Origin: Daphnia carinata | Taxonomy: Eukaryota; Arthropoda; Branchiopoda; Diplostraca; Daphniidae | Assembly: GCF_022539665.2 (NCBI RefSeq) | Contig: NC_081336.1 | Location: forward strand, 8,656,778 to 8,720,777 | Length of the DNA: 64,000 bases | Direction: 5' to 3' | Shown: piece after piece, positions 1-9,927 of the stretch | Position numbering within the stretch: the first letter of the stretch is position 1 | Layout of the letters: each line of letters opens with the position of its first letter | Notes under the pieces: generated by a model | The model's input: the letters and a program-made list of their open reading frames with translations, nothing else | Told to the model about the DNA's origin: nothing | Database searches by the model: none | Translations under genes and position numbers: made by a program

Positions 1-505
1 AGATTTAAATACAAAGTTTCTTCCCATGCAACATCAGGATCTCCAATGGGTAGCTTTTTACTATCTCTGCGGAAGACTTCCACCTCTGTCTAAAATGTAG
101 GGGAAGAAAACTTCAATCTCAATAGAGCAGAACATTTAAAAAAAAATGAGTACTTCAAATTTCATAAGAAATCTTGTTGATCCTTTAATAGGCTTTTTTC
201 TCACAAAGAATAGGAGGTCATCAGCATCAATACTTTGATCAGACTCAAACAGGAAGTGTCGAACAAACAAGTCAGTCCAATAAGGGGTTCCATGAAGAAG
301 TACAAAGTCTGAGTCTAAGTTATGAAGGGAGGTTAAAAAAACTTCACATGTATTAACTGCATGTTCACCAACCATCTCTAACACATTTCCTTCGTTCTTT
401 CCTTCTTTGAAAATTGACTTCCTCTAATAGCTGCTCTAGAGCGTTGGGTGACCGAGTATTTACAGAGTCCACCATAGAGCTCAGTTTGTCCCAGCTTACA
501 GCCAT
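1..505 (-). CDS. KIAA0930 homologue, first three coding exons (3' part outside window)
   Basis: Conserved metazoan protein of unknown biochemical role, recognised from the pattern DDLLFFVRKK, then EVEVFRRDSKKLP, then GDPDVAWEE, which matches the N-terminal region of vertebrate KIAA0930. My model: ATG at 505-503 (MAVSWDKLSS...); exon 1 505-373; intron 372-315 (58 nt, GT-AG); exon 2 314-154; intron 153-90; exon 3 89-1, continuing past the window edge. Phases close exactly (133 nt, then 161 nt, then in frame), and the joined sequence reads CVRDDSDFVLLHG, comparable to the human CFKDDRIVFW region. Reading straight through the first intron would give a different, less conserved start, so I prefer the spliced start. 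It is divergently arranged with TRMT6 across about 670 bp. Function is not established; identity of the family is fairly sure. Confidence 0.8.
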
Positions 506-1174
506 TAGTTACTGACTGTAAAAATGTTCAAACTACAGAAAATCTAAATGGCGAGCATCGATACAGCTGATAGCAGTCCCCTAAATCTATTTTTACGGAT
601 CAAAAAACGCGCAGGTTCATTTCGGAGTATTACTCTTAGCAGCAAATGCGACTAAACATTTTCGTTATCAAAAACTCAAATGACCACAACAAACAAGTTT
701 AGTATTTTAATCCCGATTTCGACATTTGCTAGGCACACAGCTGACAGTCAATGCTCAGTGCTCAAAGTCAGAGGCAACAGGCAACGTTGATTTGAGTTCA
801 AACATGTTGAAAATTCAAAGTTTTGAACATTTTTATAATACTAAAATACTTGATTTGAAGTAAACGGAAATTAAAGTAAAATTATCCTCAAGAAATTCGT
901 AAAGTACGATGTAATAAAACACGAAGCCCGGCAACACTGTAATGAGTAAGAAATATCGTCTGCTTTCTAAATAAAATCAAAAAATCACATGGCCATTCTC
1001 ATGTCAAATTTTTTTTGTATTCAGTTGATTAATTAAACGTGCTATCCAACGGAGCTGTTAAAACTTCAATTAAAAAATTATAGTTAGTTTGAATTTTTGT
1101 TTTCGAACTGTGAGGTAGCTTTGATTAAATAGCCAAGAAAAAATTCATCCCAAAGTTGCCCGTACACTGAAATA
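506..1174. promoter_or_regulatory. Head-to-head intergenic region of KIAA0930 homologue and TRMT6
   Basis: No coding exon is seen here. The two start codons face away from each other about 670 bp apart, so this stretch must hold both promoters. It is AT-rich with no clear TATA box at a fixed distance from either ATG. Bidirectional use is inferred from gene order only. Confidence 0.4.
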
Positions 1175-2612
1175 ATGGATGTCAATTTGATCTTGAATGA
1201 TCAGTTCGTTTTGGTGCAAAGGAAAAGCCAAATGAGTCTACATCAACTTCCTAAAAGAGATGGCAAACAGTGGTATGTTACATGATTAACTAGATATTCA
1301 AATGTAATAGATATTCTATGAATAATGTTTTTTTTTCATTAAGGACCATTAAAGTTGGTAGAGATCTAGTTGATCTATCCACAGCATTGGGCAAACCCCA
1401 TGGTACTTTTAAACTGTCACGCAGCGAAGATAATAAATCCAAAGCTTTCGCACTTGTGCCATCAAGTGATGTTGTGGAGATGAAAGAAAAGCTAAAAGAC
1501 CTCAACTCTGGAGAAAGCAATAAAGAGATCTGGGATGATGGCACATCACAACAATTGAAAAAGGAAGATATTGAAGAATTAAGAGGCCAAGGGTTGACTG
1601 GCACGGAAATAGTTTCACAACTAGTTGAAAACAGCAAAACTTTCCAGATCAAAACTGAATTTTCCCAGGAGAAGTATCTCAATAAGAAAGAGGAAAAATA
1701 TTCAGAATGGCTTGACATTCTCAAGCCTAATATAAGGCACCTAGCTAAATATTTCCATTCCCAGGATCCAATGCAAATTTTGTAAGAATTACTTGTTTAT
1801 TGGTTTACATTCGAAAACCTCTATTATTTTACTTTTAAAAAGGAATTTGCGACCAGACACCCTAGCGATGATTATGTCCTTAGCCAACATCAAGAGTAAC
1901 GGAAAGTTCGGCGTTTTCGATGGAGGATGTCAAGGACTTATTACAGCCACGATACTGGATAGGATACAAGGATTCGGCACCGTTTGGAATCTGTTTCTAA
2001 AAGGCTCATCACAAAAGTAATCTGCAATAGAATATGCCAATCTTACTTCAAACTATTAAGGAATATTAATTTTGTTTTTAACAAAGGCGAGTGATCCAAG
2101 CGATGAACTTTAACCCGGAGCAGCTGAAACCTTTAAAAAATGCCAGTCTCTGGAAAGTCAAGGAAAGTCTTAAAAAGGAGGAGAATGGAGAGGGAGACGA
2201 GGTGCCCGCTGCCAAAATGATTAAACTTGACGAAGACGCCCCCCAACCATTAGAATTTGGGAGTCTGGATGGGCTTGTAGTTGTCTGTCGAAGACCGAAT
2301 GCCATCGCCAAAGAATTGGTAAAACTGTTGGCTCCGTCGGGCAATTTTGTCATTTTTTGTCCGTATTCCGAGGTGAGATTTACTATGATTATTTGGTTGT
2401 AACAAGCAAAAATTAACACATTTTATTTCATTCATCTTAAGCCCCTGTGTGAGACGTATACGGATTTCCGTGAGTGCAATGTGGCCGTTAATTTAAAGCT
2501 AACCGAAGCTTGGTTCAGACTCCATCAGGTTTTGCCACTTAGAACACATCCAGAAGTAAATATGAGTGGATCCGGCGGATACATTCTTTCTGGAATCAAA
2601 GTTGTTTCTTAA
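1175..2612 (+). CDS. TRMT6: tRNA (adenine-58-N1) methyltransferase non-catalytic subunit TRM6
   Basis: Partner of TRMT61A in the nuclear complex that makes m1A58 in the T-loop of tRNAs, including initiator tRNA. TRM6 lacks the catalytic SAM site and helps bind tRNA. Five exons close in frame: 1175-1272, 1344-1781, 1843-2016, 2087-2372 and 2442-2612 (TAA), 388 aa in all, somewhat shorter than human TRM6 (about 500 aa) because the acidic linker is reduced. Diagnostic stretches are WDDGTSQQLKKEDIEELRGQG, ENSKTFQIKTEFSQEKY, RPDTLAMIMSLANIKSNGK, and the C-terminal LTEAWFRLHQVLP followed by MSGSGGYILSGI, which match the human LSETWLRNYQVLP and MSGGGGYLLSG. Introns are 61-71 nt. The stop lies only 44 bp from the stop of the converging DIABLO-like gene, so the 3' UTRs probably overlap. 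Confidence 0.93.
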
Positions 2613-2656
2613 TGATGTCTGTACTTGTAAAAAATTAAAGTTGCCACCTCACCTTC

Positions 2657-3403
2657 TCATGTTGGTTGGGACTTGACTATAAACTGCATCTGCAATTCCA
2701 AGTACTCTTGCTCTAGTTTAATTGCTTCACTTCTCATTTTGTCAACCTGATGAGATGAATTAAGTTTTTTATTGAAAAAAAGGATTATTAGAAAACAATT
2801 ATGTACCTCCTGCTGAACATTGTGCAGATGGGTGGAAGCCAAACCCGACAAGATCTCATTGCCTGCTAAGAATGAAATGTTTGCAGCCACATTGAGCAGT
2901 TTGATAGACTCATTGTACACATAGAGGCTATCACTTATTTGCTTTTTTTGAAGAAAAATTTCTGCTTGTAACTGAGAGAGGTGTTCCTCAATGCCTAGTC
3001 TTTCGACCATGACAGGACCAACCTCGATTGCAGTAAGGAGGGCAGATATTGCCGATCCCAATAACATAATGTATTCCTGATGAGCGAAATGGAAGGTGTG
3101 GAATGCAGTAGATAAAACCGACATTGAAGAATTAACAGCCTCATTTCCAGCCTGTTGGAGTTTAAAGGTATTGCTAAAACTTTTGGGTTCAGCTATGTTG
3201 ATTTTGGTTTTAACTTCTTCTTCCTCATTGTCATCATTAAAAGTAACTACAAAACCACTTGCCAAACTAAAGTTCAAAATTCTGTACAAAGGTCTAGAAA
3301 ACGTGGTGTTTCTGTTTTTCGGGCGAAATCGATCTAAAGTGACTAGGTTTGTGCATCTTTTCAATTGGGCTGTATGCCTTACGAGATGCTTGATAGCAAG
3401 CAT
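2657..3403 (-). CDS. DIABLO: Probable Smac/DIABLO homologue, mitochondrial
   Basis: Two exons, 3403-2807 and 2746-2657, around a 60-nt intron that happens to have no stop. The spliced product is 228 aa against 239 aa for human DIABLO. The N-terminus is basic and hydroxylated (MLAIKHLVRHTAQLKR...), as expected for a mitochondrial presequence. The body is a continuous helical region, with QEYIMLLG, EEHLSQLQAEIFLQKKQ, AANISFLAGNEIL and VDKMRSEAIKLEQEYLELQ aligning in order and spacing with the Smac three-helix bundle (YTSLLGKM..., AAEAAYQTGADQA..., HQLSRKAETKLAEAQ). Family members are released from mitochondria and relieve IAP inhibition through a processed N-terminal Ala-x-Pro motif. No AVPI is present; the only comparable site is Ala71-Glu-Pro-Lys. 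The family call rests on pattern recognition of a weakly conserved coiled protein and is moderately sure. Confidence 0.6.
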   Translation of the reverse strand: MLAIKHLVRHTAQLKRCTNLVTLDRFRPKNRNTTFSRPLYRILNFSLASGFVVTFNDDNEEEEVKTKINIAEPKSFSNTFKLQQAGNEAVNSSMSVLSTAFHTFHFAHQEYIMLLGSAISALLTAIEVGPVMVERLGIEEHLSQLQAEIFLQKKQISDSLYVYNESIKLLNVAANISFLAGNEILSGLASTHLHNVQQEVHNCFLIILFFNKKLNSSHQVDKMRSEAIKLEQEYLELQMQFIVKSQPT

Positions 3404-3549
3404 GGTGCAAAACTAGTGATCTGGGCTGTCTTTTTGCACGGCAAGAACTCGAACCGAATTGTCTTACATGCACAATTAAACTCTGTCAGGGATTTCTTAT
3501 AGTTTGTGAACATTTAACATAATAAAACAACTCTTAACTTACGAAAAAT

Positions 3550-4836
3550 CTATTGCCATGTCAGGCTGACATGGCAGTAAGATACGTAATGGCTATTGCC
3601 ATGTCAGGCCTATATGCAGGGACATGGTGGCTCCTCCCCCATTGGTTCTTGGCCAATGACAATGGGTTCTACTATGTCAGGCTCGACATGACAAATTCTC
3701 CCACCACGGCTATTGCCATGTCTAATGAAATTGCATACCCCTGATGGCAAAACATACATTTAAGTTTTAAAGATAAAATGATCCTTATACACAGTTAGAA
3801 AAATCGATCAAAATTGATAGTCTGGTTAATAAGTATCATTTAATTACTTGTGGAAAATAAATTAAATTTAACAATTATACCTGCCCTATGAGTTTCAGAG
3901 GATATAACTAAAGAATATGCATGCTTTTTTGAAAGGGTATGTATATATATATACCCATACTCATTGGTGACACTTCGTGCTCTCCCGTCAGCGAGTCTCC
4001 AAGTCGATTGCAACGCGACCAGCTTCAAAGTTCGCTCAGTATCGTATTAGCGAACTACCTCAACAAATTTTATCGACTGCGCAGCATCTTCTCGATTATA
4101 ACTCCTTTCGGCTCAGACATCTGCAATCAATGCATTGAGCCTGAAAAATGCTGATTTTTTTATTATCCGCTGTTTTCGTTGTTAACCACATCATTTTAAA
4201 GGTTTGCTGTGCACCTGATCCGACAGCGGGTGCATCTGCTAGTGAACGGACGTCATGGTGCCTCGATAAAAATGCAATTCACGAGTATATTAGAATAATC
4301 CTGATTAAATTTTGCGTGTCATCACCGACGGTGTTCAGATCATAAAATTTTACGCCGTTTTTAAAAATAGTTTTATAGAAAATTAGCGGTCTATTTTTCA
4401 TATATCAGTCATAGACGTCGTTGTGACTTCGTTAAAAATCGGTGTAATTGTATTTCATTCCCAATCTAGCTAATTTTCTTTAGTATTTAGAACTGGGTAA
4501 GCAATACATAATATAAAAAATGTTAAAAGAAACTATGGCAAAATAAACATATATCTACAGATGAAATAACCAATTAATTTTTTAACTGTTCAAGGAAAGT
4601 TAAAAACTATATCACTATTGTTATTATTACAATATATACAGTCATACGTATCTAAATATATTACCCAATACATAAAGTGTATGTTATTTTATTTGACATG
4701 GCAATAGCCGTGGTATGCGAATCTGCCATGTCAACCTGGCATGGCAATAGCCATTTCATGTATTAGTGCCATGTCAACCTGACATGGCAATAGCCATTTC
4801 GTACCTTACTGCCATGTCAGGCTGACATGGCAATAG
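3550..4836. mobile_element. Foldback-like inverted-repeat element with tandem hairpin termini
   Basis: Both ends are built of 43-bp units beginning CTATTGCCATGTC. The right end has three tandem units (about 4695-4836) in inverse orientation to the left end (starts at about 3550, 3593 and 3710, the last two more diverged). The outermost unit itself contains a perfect hairpin, TGCCATGTCAG/CTGACATGGCA around a single central G. The two outer units are about 93 percent alike over 43 bp. I could not find a convincing target-site duplication. Terminal inverted repeats composed of short tandem repeats are the hallmark of foldback elements. The 0.9-kb interior codes for no recognisable transposase, so it would be non-autonomous or carry unrelated DNA. 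Confidence 0.65.
4148..4345 (+). CDS. Possible small secreted peptide or first exon inside the inverted-repeat element
   Basis: A 65-codon frame starting MLIFLLSAVFVVNHIIL has a convincing hydrophobic signal-peptide profile and is followed by a short Cys-containing segment (CCAPDPTAGA, then SWCLDKNA, then IKFC). About 130 bp upstream the sequence TCAGT, preceded by TATA-like runs at 3941-3954, could serve as a promoter. I do not recognise the family. A GT donor (AAAG|GTTTGC) directly after the hydrophobic stretch means it could instead be exon 1 of a spliced gene. Weak call. Confidence 0.25.
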   Translation: MLIFLLSAVFVVNHIILKVCCAPDPTAGASASERTSWCLDKNAIHEYIRIILIKFCVSSPTVFRS

Positions 4837-5817
4837 GGTTGACCCTTAACTTATGGCAATCCGTTTTACCCAAAATAAAAATAAAAAACATTAGCCTTTT
4901 TTTTCTCCTTTACTGCCAACGCCGTCTACCGGTAACATTTCTAGTTAATTCGCTACATGCACCAAACGAAAAAAAATGTAAACCCGACTAAATAAGCTAA
5001 AACAGTTTAATTTAACAGCGAGCCACGCAAAGCTCACCAACTTTATTGAAACTTGTGTTCAACATCTTTCTGTAGACTGTAGCTGCAACTGTGTTTTTAC
5101 ATGTGTACTCTCATAGTTGTCATTTAGCTTTCGATTTCGATCTCTACTTTCTAGTCCAACTGTTAAGATAAATAATGAAGTAGGTAGTAGATATTGAATT
5201 TGTTGTGTTTGTATTTGCTTAACATTTGGTTAAAAAACAAAAATTTCAATTAGATTCTAAATATTTACTGTTTGATCTTTGCTGTTATGCAAATTGCTGT
5301 TTTTGTTGTGTTAATTTTCAGATTTCACACTGGCTGATGGCCACGCAATTTCGGCGATCTTGCCAACTAGAATTTGCAAGCTTTGCTGTGCTAGAGGAAA
5401 AAGACATTTTCAAGTGTTGTTTTTCTCTCAAGTCAGCTACCGCAAAATTTTACTGTATTTGCTCATTTTCTTTTTATAATGTGCATTATAGCATAAAACA
5501 ACTTTGCTTTTCGACATTGGTAAGCTTAGGCCCAATGAGATTTGTGGCAAAACAAGTAATCATGTTATGTGCATTATTGCAGGAGGTTCTTAATTTTCCC
5601 ATATTAATCATTTATTCATAAAAAAATTGATGATGGCATGGCACACATGGAATTAAGTTCACTTCATTTTTCTTCTTGATGTTTGACTTGTAAAGACGTG
5701 GCAAACGTCGGATGTGGTTGTAAAAACGGACCAAATATTTGGTGCTTGAAATTACAAAAACACAAGAGTTATTCTTTCCTCAACGGCATGACGAATGGTG
5801 CAAAATTATCAACAAAC
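4837..5817. other. Intergenic; contains the unresolved 3' end of RPP40
   Basis: Mostly AT-rich with no recognised gene. The frame at 5226-5621 (+) has no recognisable domain and poor codon structure. The last RPP40 exon should lie at roughly 5650-5745 (a good acceptor ends at about 5746, TTTCAAG|CACC on the minus strand), but its reading frame and stop could not be fixed by homology. Confidence 0.4.
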
Positions 5818-7018
5818 CTGTTCGAAATTCGTCAAATCCATGGAAGGTGAGATTAAGCCAGGCAGGCTGACTAGTTTCTGTTACTTCTGGATGCAATCTT
5901 AGAATCAACCCAAGTAAATGTTTTGCCTGGGTGGAAAGAAAAAATCCTCTCCACTTTAAAATGTGGACCTTTTCTGACTTATAAGAGGGCTCTGGGCAAA
6001 TCATAGATGATGCATAGTCTTCTTCTTTGGGGCTGTGTAGAAAAAAAAATTAAAAATAAATATAATTTTTACTTTTGAATAAACTTGCTACCAAGTTATG
6101 TTCAATGCAGCAGCTCCAACCCATTCAACAACATCCAAAAGATCTGTTTCAGGGTGTAGCATTGGGATATCTGTTTGGGTCAAAATTCTTTCTTCAAACT
6201 TTGGCTTACACTGAACAACTCCAAAACCAAGTAAGTCAAGGTAAGCAGCAAATGAGGAAGGGCATATGTCCACATCTAATTATAAACAGAAGTCAGTGCT
6301 ATGGTCCAAATTGCTCTAGATTAAATAGCAACTAACTGTGGGGTTGCCAACTCATAATCCAGTCAAACTGTAAACAAACTTGATTCTTCAAACACCAAAA
6401 TACTCTTTTGTAGTACTTGCTATCTGGAATAAACTTCTCATCACGAAGATCAATGGTCACACCTACCAAAATATTATTGTAGGAATTTCAGATGGTATAG
6501 CAGAAAAATGGTTCTTACGATATATTGCAGTTTGCTGTCTGGATGAAGTTATATCTCTGTGTCCACTTAATCCCAATTCTTGATAAACATCTTTCCCCAC
6601 AGAAAGGTGAAGCTTACCTGATTCAAGACTAATGCTCTGGTCAACATCTGACCATGTCCCAAGGGATCGAGCATCAAGACATCCTTTTTTAATAAAGGCT
6701 GAAAGAAAATCTGGTTCCAACAATTTGTAAACGGGAAAGTTCTCGACTCTGTAATATATTGAATCTAGAAAATAGTCTTGGACTTCTGCGATTTCCGATA
6801 TTTCACCAGGCAGAACTGCAGTTATCTAAAGATATAAAGAACAATTTCTATTATATAAACATTTTTGTGCATTTAAAGAACGATTCGTATCATACTCCGT
6901 GAAAATGATTTCCATATTCTTCAGAGGGCACCTTGTTGAATATTTGCTCTCTTTTCACAGTGTATTCCTGGTTTAGAAATTTTGGTGGATCAAAATTTAT
7001 CACCTCTGGGCTGATCAT
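5818..7018 (-). CDS. RPP40: Ribonuclease P protein subunit p40 (five exons resolved; last exon uncertain)
   Basis: Protein subunit of nuclear RNase P, and shared with RNase MRP, which remove tRNA 5' leaders and process rRNA. Exons: 7018-6896 (ATG, MISPEVINFD...), 6825-6519, 6462-6337, 6275-6092 and 6032-5818; all junctions are GT-AG and phase-consistent. Matches to human p40 appear in order: EPDFLSAFIKKGC for PEFISTFIKKGS; SGKLHLSVGKDVYQELGLSGH for NGKLILSLDKDTYEETGLQGH; VTIDLRDEKF for VSIDLMELSL; FDWIMSWQ for FDFLLAWH; DVVEWVGAAALNI for ELFDWLGAVFSNV; CPEPSYKSEKVHILKWRGFF for CPEPSTVVAKAYLCTITGFI; and PAWLNLTFHGFDE near the end. Downstream of 5818 either a further short exon follows or the frame ends soon after. 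It is divergent from the AT-hook-like gene at 7749. Confidence 0.88.
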
Positions 7019-7748
7019 CGTCGGAAAAGATGGAAGATTTTTTTAACTTGAATGAAATGAAAGCGGCTTTTTACTTCTGTACGCAGTCGTCTGCTTGTTT
7101 ACATTTTTGTTCGGCATTCGCGCCATCTTGTGGCTATTTTAATTAATGAAAATCCTGCTCCTGTAGATGGCTCGTACGCTTTATCATTCACGCTCGTTAA
7201 AAAACGCGGATATCATAGCAGCCAGTGTTTCAATTAATAACTTAGGAGCTCGAAGATTGCGTCTGGGCTGAAAGTTCAGTCATAGGTCGTAATGAATTGA
7301 GATAAATGGAATACAAGGAACTAGGAAAACAGTAAAGGTCACGCCAAGTGCCAGGAAAACCAAATCTCACTTTTAATAACGAATTTTAAGAAAACGATTC
7401 TTGCCACTTCATGTATAAATTTTTGCTACTATTTACTATTTATTTTTTCAATATCATACTAGGAATAATCAATATGTTTCCAAACGAATCATTGCCTAAA
7501 ATCAAATAGCAAAAATGGGTTTCTGTTTATCCTGACATCGATAATCCGCCCAAAATGGCTGATTTACCCTTGTTCTGAAGCTATTTTGTCTTTTCATGGA
7601 TTCAGTTAATGAAACTGATAACTGAAAGTAAAAAATGCATATATTGTTACTTTGAAATATTTATCAGTTGTCTTTCTCTGAAATCCAGATCTTTCTGACG
7701 AGCTGATAATCGATCTCGAAGAAAACGTGGTAGTTGGAAGACGCCATC
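7019..7748. promoter_or_regulatory. Head-to-head intergenic region between RPP40 and the AT-hook-like gene
   Basis: About 730 bp without coding content, holding the promoters of two divergent genes. No individual motif is strong enough to annotate. Confidence 0.35.
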
Positions 7749-9927
7749 ATGGCTACACAGATAGACGAAGTTCAATCGATTTTCGATGAGGTTGAAAGTT
7801 CATCAAAAGTGGAAGAAAGCAATACAGTTTCCTTTTCCTATCGACGAGGTAGCCGTCCAGCCCGTGCGGTGAATGCCCATGTACCAAATTCACGTTCAAA
7901 ATGCACTAAACAGAGAGGGAGACCACAAAATATAGGAAAAAAATCAGTTACTCATGAGAAAGAAACCACAGGACCTGGTGGAAAAGCTGATGTTTTCCCA
8001 GAAAATCAACAACAAGAGCCTGACGTACAGGCTGGTAGTAATAAAGGCATGGGAGTTGATGCTTTTATTCCTGAAAAGGATGAGGAAGCGAAACTATCAT
8101 TTAAAGTTAATCAGTCACTATCAAGACCCCCCTTAAGAAAACAATTTCTGACAGAGGTTGATGAACGATTGGAAGTGAAGGAACATTCCACCCACCAAAA
8201 TTTAAATCATGTGGAAGAAGATATTTCAAATGTCGATACAAAGGCAGCAGAAGCAGGGTTTTCTGAGCAAATGAAGCAAGAACAAGAAAAGTTGTTAAAT
8301 AATAAAAATTTATCCCCTTCTAGGAAACGGAAGCGAAGAATTGCAAAATATACCGCAGGAGAAACACCAAAATATCCGAAGGACGACACAAGCGAACCAA
8401 ACAACAGTCGCGATTGAATTCCAGTCTTATTAACCGCGTGAAAAACTCGCCAGACGATTCAAAAATATTATAGACGTCAAAGAGATTATGAAAGACATGT
8501 CAAAGTTGTTGCCTCGTGTCGTTCTCGAACGAGTTTCCGTCTCACGTATTGCTGCTCCATCGGAACTCCAACTTGCCGAAGAACACGAGTCTTCCGCAAA
8601 CCATGCTAAAGAAGAACTATCTAGAGCCGAAGCCGCATCATCATTAGAACAAGGTGGTAATGCTACTTCGGCGGAGTTAGGCTCTCTACGTCCGACTGAT
8701 GAAGACTGTATGATATTGGACGTGTTCCTATCCGCAGATAAAAAAGAAGGCGATGGGAGATCAAAGAATACTGTAATAGGCCAGTCCGCAACCGAACCAG
8801 AAATCGTATCTGAAGAGTCTGTAACCAAAGAGAAGAGTTGCATACCTGAAAACACAAGAAATGCAGTAGCTGTAGACAGTCTCGCTGTGATTGTAGATGT
8901 CAACCTCGATATTTGCGTCGATGATGGAGGTCATGTCGAGATACAAGACGTCAAAATTACGGGCCGAAAGAGATCTGGCTCTCGTCAAGAGGAAAAGACA
9001 TCACCCAAAGTTAAACCATTGAGAGGTCGTCGTGTTCGTACACCTAAAGCAATGGCCGTTGAACCGGTAAGAAAACAAGAAAGAATTGCATACTCAAGAA
9101 GAAAACTTGCTGAACCTTCCTTGGACCCATTGCCATCATCGAATGGCACAGACGTAACCGAGAAATCTGAGGCTACCTTAAGTCTTGGTACCACAGTCAA
9201 AGAGAATGTCGTACATGAAAATGCGATGGCTATCTCTGAAGAGAAAAGATCCCATGTCGAGGAACAAGAAGGGCCAAGTGCTTCTGTTGCCGGATTGCCT
9301 GATAACATCGAAATAGCCAAAGAAAATGATATTGATGCTGGTAGTAGCATTGCCAACCGAGAAGAAATCAAAATTGTACATCTGGAAGAAGCGGCTTTAA
9401 ATGAAGAAAAAGATTTGCTTACGACAGTGAAACCACCTAAACTTCGTCGTGGACGTGGAGGCCGCGTGAAAGTAGCTGCCCGTGAACCCACTACTGGCAA
9501 AATAAAAAGTGTTGTCGGACAATCGTCCGATGGTGAAACAACCAATTGCAGTGCAGTTTCCGAACAAACAAATATGGAAGAATCTCCAACTTCAACAGGT
9601 AAAGAAAAATAAACAAAAATTCATTTGACATTTACCTTTGATGGTTGCATCATTTCCTATCTAGTAAACACTTCACGGTACACCGCCAATGCGACATCAT
9701 CCTCGGAAATTAAAATGAATTTAAATTTGTTCGTACAAATGACACGTGTTCCTGAGGTTGAAGCTCTAGCTGCTGCATTGAAGCTGGAGGGAAGTAAAAC
9801 AAGCGTGAAACGTCCCAGGCGCAATGTGTCTGATCCATCCACTTCGTCCGGAGTTGAATTATCGGCAGAATTCAGTTCCCCTGAGCTAAGTCTCAAACGT
9901 GTTCGAAAGAAAAAGAAATTTTTTTAA
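7749..9927 (+). CDS. Basic, low-complexity nuclear-type protein with AT-hook-like motifs (unrecognised)
   Basis: Proposed exons 7749-8406, 8474-9598 and 9665-9927 total 2,046 nt in one frame (681 aa). The second intron (9599-9664, 66 nt) has good GTAAAG and CTAG borders. The first (8407-8473, 67 nt) has a poor donor, A|GTCGCG, but the right length, frame and AT-rich acceptor. The protein is rich in Lys/Arg/Glu/Ser and alternates acidic stretches with basic clusters: RRGSRPAR, QRGRP, SRKRKRR, GRKRSGS, LRGRRVRTPK, LRRGRGGRVK, KRPRRN and a terminal RVRKKKKFF. RGRP and RGRGGR are AT-hook-like cores, so a chromatin or DNA-binding role is inferred. Family unknown. If the first intron is wrong, the gene carries a frameshift there. 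Confidence 0.5.

Noticed and set aside
5226-5621. 131-codon plus-strand frame next to RPP40
   Set aside because: No recognisable domain, Phe/Cys-rich as expected from T-rich DNA, and no start context or splice sites.
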